A DNA stretch of 64,000 nt, taken from positions 1 through 64,000 of the forward strand of contig NZ_SDGL01000006.1 of NCBI RefSeq assembly GCF_007095465.1. Direction: 5' to 3'. Positions within the stretch are counted from its first letter, which is position 1. The number at the start of each line of letters is the position of its first letter. This stretch comes from Lactobacillus mulieris. Its GTDB lineage: Bacteria; Bacillota; Bacilli; Lactobacillales; Lactobacillaceae. The notes beneath the pieces were generated by a model that was not told where the DNA came from, made no database searches, and saw only the letters and a program-made list of their open reading frames with translations. Below, piece by piece: positions 60,503 through 64,000 of the stretch. Position numbers and translations under genes: made by a program.

Positions 60503-61453
60503 TTATTTATTTACCAATTCAACGGGTAAAATATACTTCTTTTCAATATTTTCCTTATAATTTTCAATCTGATTCAAACATATTTCTGTTAACAAATTAG
60601 CCAATTCTTCCGTTGGCTGTCTAACTGTAATCAATTCTGGAAAGAGATGATTTATAAATTTTGTTCCATCAAACCCTGTAATAATTGGAGAATAGTTGAT
60701 TAACTTAGCCTGTTCTCTAACGAATAAAGCCGTTATATCATCTGTTGTACAAATCGCGTCATATTTTTTATTTTTTATCAATCCATCAATTTGAATTTTT
60801 TTGGCAATTTCTGATCCCTCAAAATCCGTATAAGCAGTTTTTATTTCTAATTCATGATAATTGAAAACCTTCATCATTCCTTTAATTCTATCGGTAATGG
60901 GGAAATAATCCTGACGATTTCCAGATAAAATCAAAATCTTCTTACAGCCTTTTTCTACTACTGCCTTAGCAATTTTAAACCCACCATCTAAATTATTACA
61001 TGATACAAATGGAATATTTGGCCCCAAATTTCTATCAAAAGTAACAATCGGAATCCCTGGATAATTTACCTTATCTATTTTTAATGGGGAGCTATTAATA
61101 ATTCCTTTTATTTGTCCATCTAGAATTAATGACACATAATCTTCCAGCTTATGATTTTCATTATTATCAATAAACAAAGTACAATTATATCCCTTATTTT
61201 TTAAATTACTTTCTAAATATGTAAATAATTCAGAAAATAATGGATTCTTAATTGATGGGAATACTATCCCTATCGCCTTAGTAGTTGAGGGTTTGCGTAT
61301 TTCATTTTTTGGCTGATAGTTTAACTTGGAAATTGCATTTTCAATCTTTTTGGCAGTAGATGCAGCTACATAGCCATTTTGATTAATAAATCTTGATACA
61401 GTTGCAATTGAAACTCCTGCTTCCCGAGCAACATCTTTAATATTAGCGCTCAT
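60503..61453 (-). CDS. LacI/GalR-family regulator, divergent from gtfA
   Basis: A 316-residue protein. The HTH is ANIKDVAREAGVSIATVSRFIN (residues 3-24), and a sugar-binding-protein-like domain occupies about 60-316 (SIKNPLFSELFTYLESNL, PIVTFDRNLG, DAICTTDDITALFV). It is only distantly related to the two MsmR copies and looks more like RbsR/ScrR-type repressors. It is transcribed away from gtfA across a 141-bp gap holding four evenly spaced TGTAA elements, so it probably controls gtfA and itself. The effector is probably sucrose-related; this is inferred from position only. Confidence 0.85.
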   Translation of the reverse strand: MSANIKDVAREAGVSIATVSRFINQNGYVAASTAKKIENAISKLNYQPKNEIRKPSTTKAIGIVFPSIKNPLFSELFTYLESNLKNKGYNCTLFIDNNENHKLEDYVSLILDGQIKGIINSSPLKIDKVNYPGIPIVTFDRNLGPNIPFVSCNNLDGGFKIAKAVVEKGCKKILILSGNRQDYFPITDRIKGMMKVFNYHELEIKTAYTDFEGSEIAKKIQIDGLIKNKKYDAICTTDDITALFVREQAKLINYSPIITGFDGTKFINHLFPELITVRQPTEELANLLTEICLNQIENYKENIEKKYILPVELVNK

Positions 61454-61481
61454 AATCTTATCCTATTCCCTTAATAAACAC

Positions 61482-61515
61482 TGTAAAAAATGTAATTTAT
61501 GTAAAAAGATGTAAA
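61482..61515. promoter_or_regulatory. Four phased TGTAA direct repeats
   Basis: TGTAA begins at 61482, 61491, 61500 and 61510 (spacings 9, 9 and 10 bp) in the divergent gap between the LacI-type gene and gtfA. Near-helical phasing suggests a protein-binding array or bent DNA. Confidence 0.45.
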
Positions 61516-61594
61516 TAGTTTCATATTATAAAACTATTGTATACAATTTTTATATAAAATCAACTGAAAGCGCTATGATAAGGAGTAAATAGTT

Positions 61595-63040
61595 ATGAAA
61601 TTACAAAACAAAGTGATGTTAATCACTTATCCTGACAGTATGGGTCATAACTTAAAAGACCTAAACTTCGTCTTAGAAAACTATTTAAAAGGTGCCATTG
61701 GTGGTTTACATATCTTGCCATTTTTCCCATCAGCTGGAGACCGTGGTTTTTCACCAATGACTTATGATAAAGTCGACGATCAATTCGGTGACTGGAGTGA
61801 TATTGAAGCATTGTCAAGTAAGTACTACACAATGTTTGACTTCATGATTAATCACTTATCCAAGCACTCAGAATATTACAAGGACTTTGTAAAAAATAAA
61901 GACAAAAGTAAATATAAAGATCTTTACCTCAACTGGGATAAGTTTTGGCCAGAAAATCGTCCTACCCAAGCTGATGTAGACTTAATTTACAAACGTAAAG
62001 ATCGTGCCCCATATCAAACTATTGAATTTGCAGATGGTAGTAAAACTAATATCTGGAATACTTTTGGTGAAGACCAACTTGATTTAGATATTAGAACTGA
62101 TACAACTAAGAAATTTGTCAAAGACAATTTAGTTAACTTAGCCAACCATGGTGCAAGCTTAATTAGATTAGATGCATTTGCTTATGCTGTTAAAAAGCTT
62201 GATACTAATGATTTCTTTGTTGAACCAGAAATTTGGGACTTACTTAAAGAAGCAAATGATGACTTAAAGGGTACTGATGCTCAACTTCTCCCTGAAATTC
62301 ATGAACACTACAAGTATCCATTTAAAGTAAGTGAACACGGTTACTTTATTTACGACTTTGCTTTACCAATGGTCTTATTATACTCACTTTACAATGGTAA
62401 ATCTAAGAGACTTGCTGACTGGCTACGTAAGAGTCCAATGAAGCAATTTACTACTTTAGATACTCATGATGGTTTAGGTGTTGTTGATGCTAAGGATATT
62501 TTATCTGATGATGAAATTGACATGACCACTAATGAATTGTACAAGGTTGGTGCTAATGTTAAACGTAAGTATTCATCAGCTGAATACCACAACCTCGATA
62601 TCTACCAAATTAATACTACTTATTACTCCGCTTTGGGTGACGATGATAAGAAATACTTCATTTCTCGTCTTGTTCAAGTATTTGCACCTGGTATTCCACA
62701 AGTTTACTACGTTGGATTACTTGCTGGTCAAAATGACTTGAAGTTACTCGAAGAAACTAAAGAAGGTAGAAATATCAACCGTCACTACTATGAAGTTGAT
62801 GAAGTAGCTGACGAAGTTAAGCGTCCAGTAGTTGCAAAATTACTTAACTTATTACGCTTCAGAAATGAAGAAGAAGCTTTTGACTTAGAAGGTAGCATCG
62901 ATATTACTACTCCTAGCGAAAGCCAAATCCAAATTGTTCGTGAAAACAAAGATAAGACTAGAAAAGCTGTGTTAAACCTTGATTTAGCAAGTCTTGAATA
63001 CAGCGTTGAAGTCAATGGTAAATCTGTTGATTTCAACTAA
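61595..63040 (+). CDS. gtfA: Sucrose phosphorylase, GH13 subfamily 18
   Basis: A 481-residue enzyme that converts sucrose and phosphate to fructose and alpha-glucose-1-phosphate. The nucleophile is Asp193 in IRLDAFAYA, the acid/base Glu234 in LLPEIHEHY and the transition-state stabiliser Asp292 in LDTHDG. These spacings match characterised sucrose phosphorylases. In msm systems GtfA processes sucrose released from raffinose by alpha-galactosidase. It has AAGGAG before the ATG and a probable TTTCAT/TACAAT promoter with 17-bp spacing upstream. The terminator is at 63106-63134. Confidence 0.96.
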   Translation: MKLQNKVMLITYPDSMGHNLKDLNFVLENYLKGAIGGLHILPFFPSAGDRGFSPMTYDKVDDQFGDWSDIEALSSKYYTMFDFMINHLSKHSEYYKDFVKNKDKSKYKDLYLNWDKFWPENRPTQADVDLIYKRKDRAPYQTIEFADGSKTNIWNTFGEDQLDLDIRTDTTKKFVKDNLVNLANHGASLIRLDAFAYAVKKLDTNDFFVEPEIWDLLKEANDDLKGTDAQLLPEIHEHYKYPFKVSEHGYFIYDFALPMVLLYSLYNGKSKRLADWLRKSPMKQFTTLDTHDGLGVVDAKDILSDDEIDMTTNELYKVGANVKRKYSSAEYHNLDIYQINTTYYSALGDDDKKYFISRLVQVFAPGIPQVYYVGLLAGQNDLKLLEETKEGRNINRHYYEVDEVADEVKRPVVAKLLNLLRFRNEEEAFDLEGSIDITTPSESQIQIVRENKDKTRKAVLNLDLASLEYSVEVNGKSVDFN

Positions 63041-63105
63041 TCTCTTTTTACATTAATTATTCTAACTGTTTAATTATTTTCCTATTTCCAATTTTATAAC
63101 TCAAT

Positions 63106-63134
63106 TAAAAAAGCAGTCATCTGACTGCTTTTTT
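63106..63134. terminator. Bidirectional terminator after gtfA
   Basis: AAAAAGCAGTCA and TGACTGCTTTTT around a 2-nt loop, with A/T runs on both sides, between convergent genes. Confidence 0.9.
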
Positions 63135-63135
63135 C

Positions 63136-64000
63136 TTATCCACTAATTTTTATCGTACCAGCAATTACTAGATATATTGCCAATATACTTAACAAAAGTA
63201 AAAATATCATAACTAATTTTTCAGAAAGAGAAATTGTTTTTTGATAATATTTCCTAGCCTTGTAATACAAGTAAAAGCCTGGAATAAAACTAACTGTAAC
63301 TAATAGAACTTGTTTCCAACCAGCTAAAATCATACAGCATAATTGAAAGAGCGCACCTAATAATCCGATTAATAATTGACCCCAATTATTTTCTTTTCGA
63401 CTTAGTTTCATCTGATAGATACAAACGAATAGATACGTAAATAAACTGGCTGCAACACATAATGAATATGCAAATTCATAAGCTTGCTTTGTAAATAAAA
63501 GTGAGAATAAAAAGATACTTTGTAAGCTAGCTGTTAAAATCAACGAATCTTTTGGCGCACCTTTTTTATTTGTTTTGCCCCAAAACGGTGGTAAAACTTT
63601 ATCTCTTGCTAATAACATTGTAGATTCTGCAGGTAAAAGTGTCCATGACAGCCAAGAAATAAAAGTAGAAACAATTAACCCAATATTTATAATAATTGTT
63701 CCTGGCCACCCAATCAGCTTAGTCAAAATTGCTCCTAAAGCTGGTTGACCAGCTTTAGCTAGTTGCGCTTGCGTCATAACCCCATAAGGTAAGATAGAAA
63801 TCAAGACATAAACCAAGAACAGCAGAATAAAAGCTACAATCGAAGCAAATTCAGCTTCTTTTCTTGTTTTAGCCCGGTGAGCCATCACACTTGCACCTTC
63901 AATTCCGATAAACACCCAGATCATAGTTAATAATGATGCTCTAATTTGTGACCATAAATTTCCAACCTTAAAACTACCATTTAAGTTATCAAATGCATTT
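63136..64000 (-). CDS. APC-superfamily amino acid permease (C-terminal part, cut by the window end)
   Basis: The frame stays open from the stop at 63136 to the window edge, giving the last 288 residues, so the start lies beyond 64000. The conserved segment TMIWVFIGIEGASVMAHRAK (an APA-family loop) and WLSWTLLPAESTMLLARDKVLPPFWGK are typical of basic amino acid/polyamine antiporters (ArcD, AdiC or GadC-like). About seven membrane helices are visible. The substrate cannot be fixed from this half. Confidence 0.85.
   Translation of the reverse strand, partial: NAFDNLNGSFKVGNLWSQIRASLLTMIWVFIGIEGASVMAHRAKTRKEAEFASIVAFILLFLVYVLISILPYGVMTQAQLAKAGQPALGAILTKLIGWPGTIIINIGLIVSTFISWLSWTLLPAESTMLLARDKVLPPFWGKTNKKGAPKDSLILTASLQSIFLFSLLFTKQAYEFAYSLCVAASLFTYLFVCIYQMKLSRKENNWGQLLIGLLGALFQLCCMILAGWKQVLLVTVSFIPGFYLYYKARKYYQKTISLSEKLVMIFLLLLSILAIYLVIAGTIKISG

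Overview
The window is low-GC Firmicute chromosome. Gene content and style point to Lactobacillus, most likely the L. gasseri/johnsonii/paragasseri group. The evidence is the repeat and Cas9 type of its II-A CRISPR system, a YSIRK/LPQTG mucin-binding-type adhesin, msm-type sugar loci, class II aldolase and a Bacillus-like hit/ecs/prsA/yhaM-yhaO neighbourhood. The species is inferred from memory of these families, not from a database search. No insertion sequence, prophage or integrase is visible.

Layout. 1-300: three stacked sigma-A promoters point left out of the window and look like rRNA-operon promoters, so a 16S gene probably lies just outside. 400-15733 is housekeeping: a TetR regulator, ytpP/ytpR, trmB, ecsAB, hit, a YhaH/YtxH-like protein, prsA, yhaM-yhaN-yhaO-yheA, a class A PBP, an RluA pseudouridine synthase and fba. 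15803-25211: argS with an Arg T-box leader, a secreted five-repeat SH3-like/C39 protein, dacA, nnrD, tRNA-Leu(CAG), a small lipoprotein-like protein, a large membrane protein and an atypical deformylase. 25304-27688: ppsA, with a cre site.

28137-35224 is a complete type II-A CRISPR-Cas locus transcribed leftward: cas9, cas1, cas2, csn2, then an array of 10 perfect repeats plus 1 degenerate repeat with ten 30-nt spacers. The tracrRNA lies between cas9 and cas1 on the opposite strand. Its promoter overlaps a divergent cas1 promoter, and cas9 has its own terminator. Just past the degenerate last repeat is a 25-codon membrane-peptide ORF with a strong ribosome binding site, followed by about 200 nt of dense hairpins.

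35346-43005: an oxidoreductase, a glutamine amidotransferase, a nitroreductase, an acetoacetate-decarboxylase/3-hydroxyacyl-CoA-dehydrogenase pair with a cre site, dtpT, a macro-domain protein and a DUF4097-like protein. Next to these are a type I toxin-antitoxin-like remnant and a strongly structured 300-nt intergenic element. 43363-49638: a 2091-residue repeat adhesin, whose upstream region holds a 58-A homopolymer, a possible phase-variation tract. 50099-63040: an alpha-galactoside/sucrose utilisation island (two MsmR paralogues, msmEFGK, a GPH symporter, melA, a third LacI-type regulator and gtfA) sharing operator-like sites and cre boxes. The window ends inside an APC amino-acid permease.

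Together, the sugar island would import alpha-galactosides by ABC transporter and symporter, hydrolyse them with MelA and phosphorolyse the released sucrose with GtfA, under CcpA and local LacI-family control. Coordinates, motifs and hairpins were read from the sequence; functions come from family knowledge; regulation is inferred.
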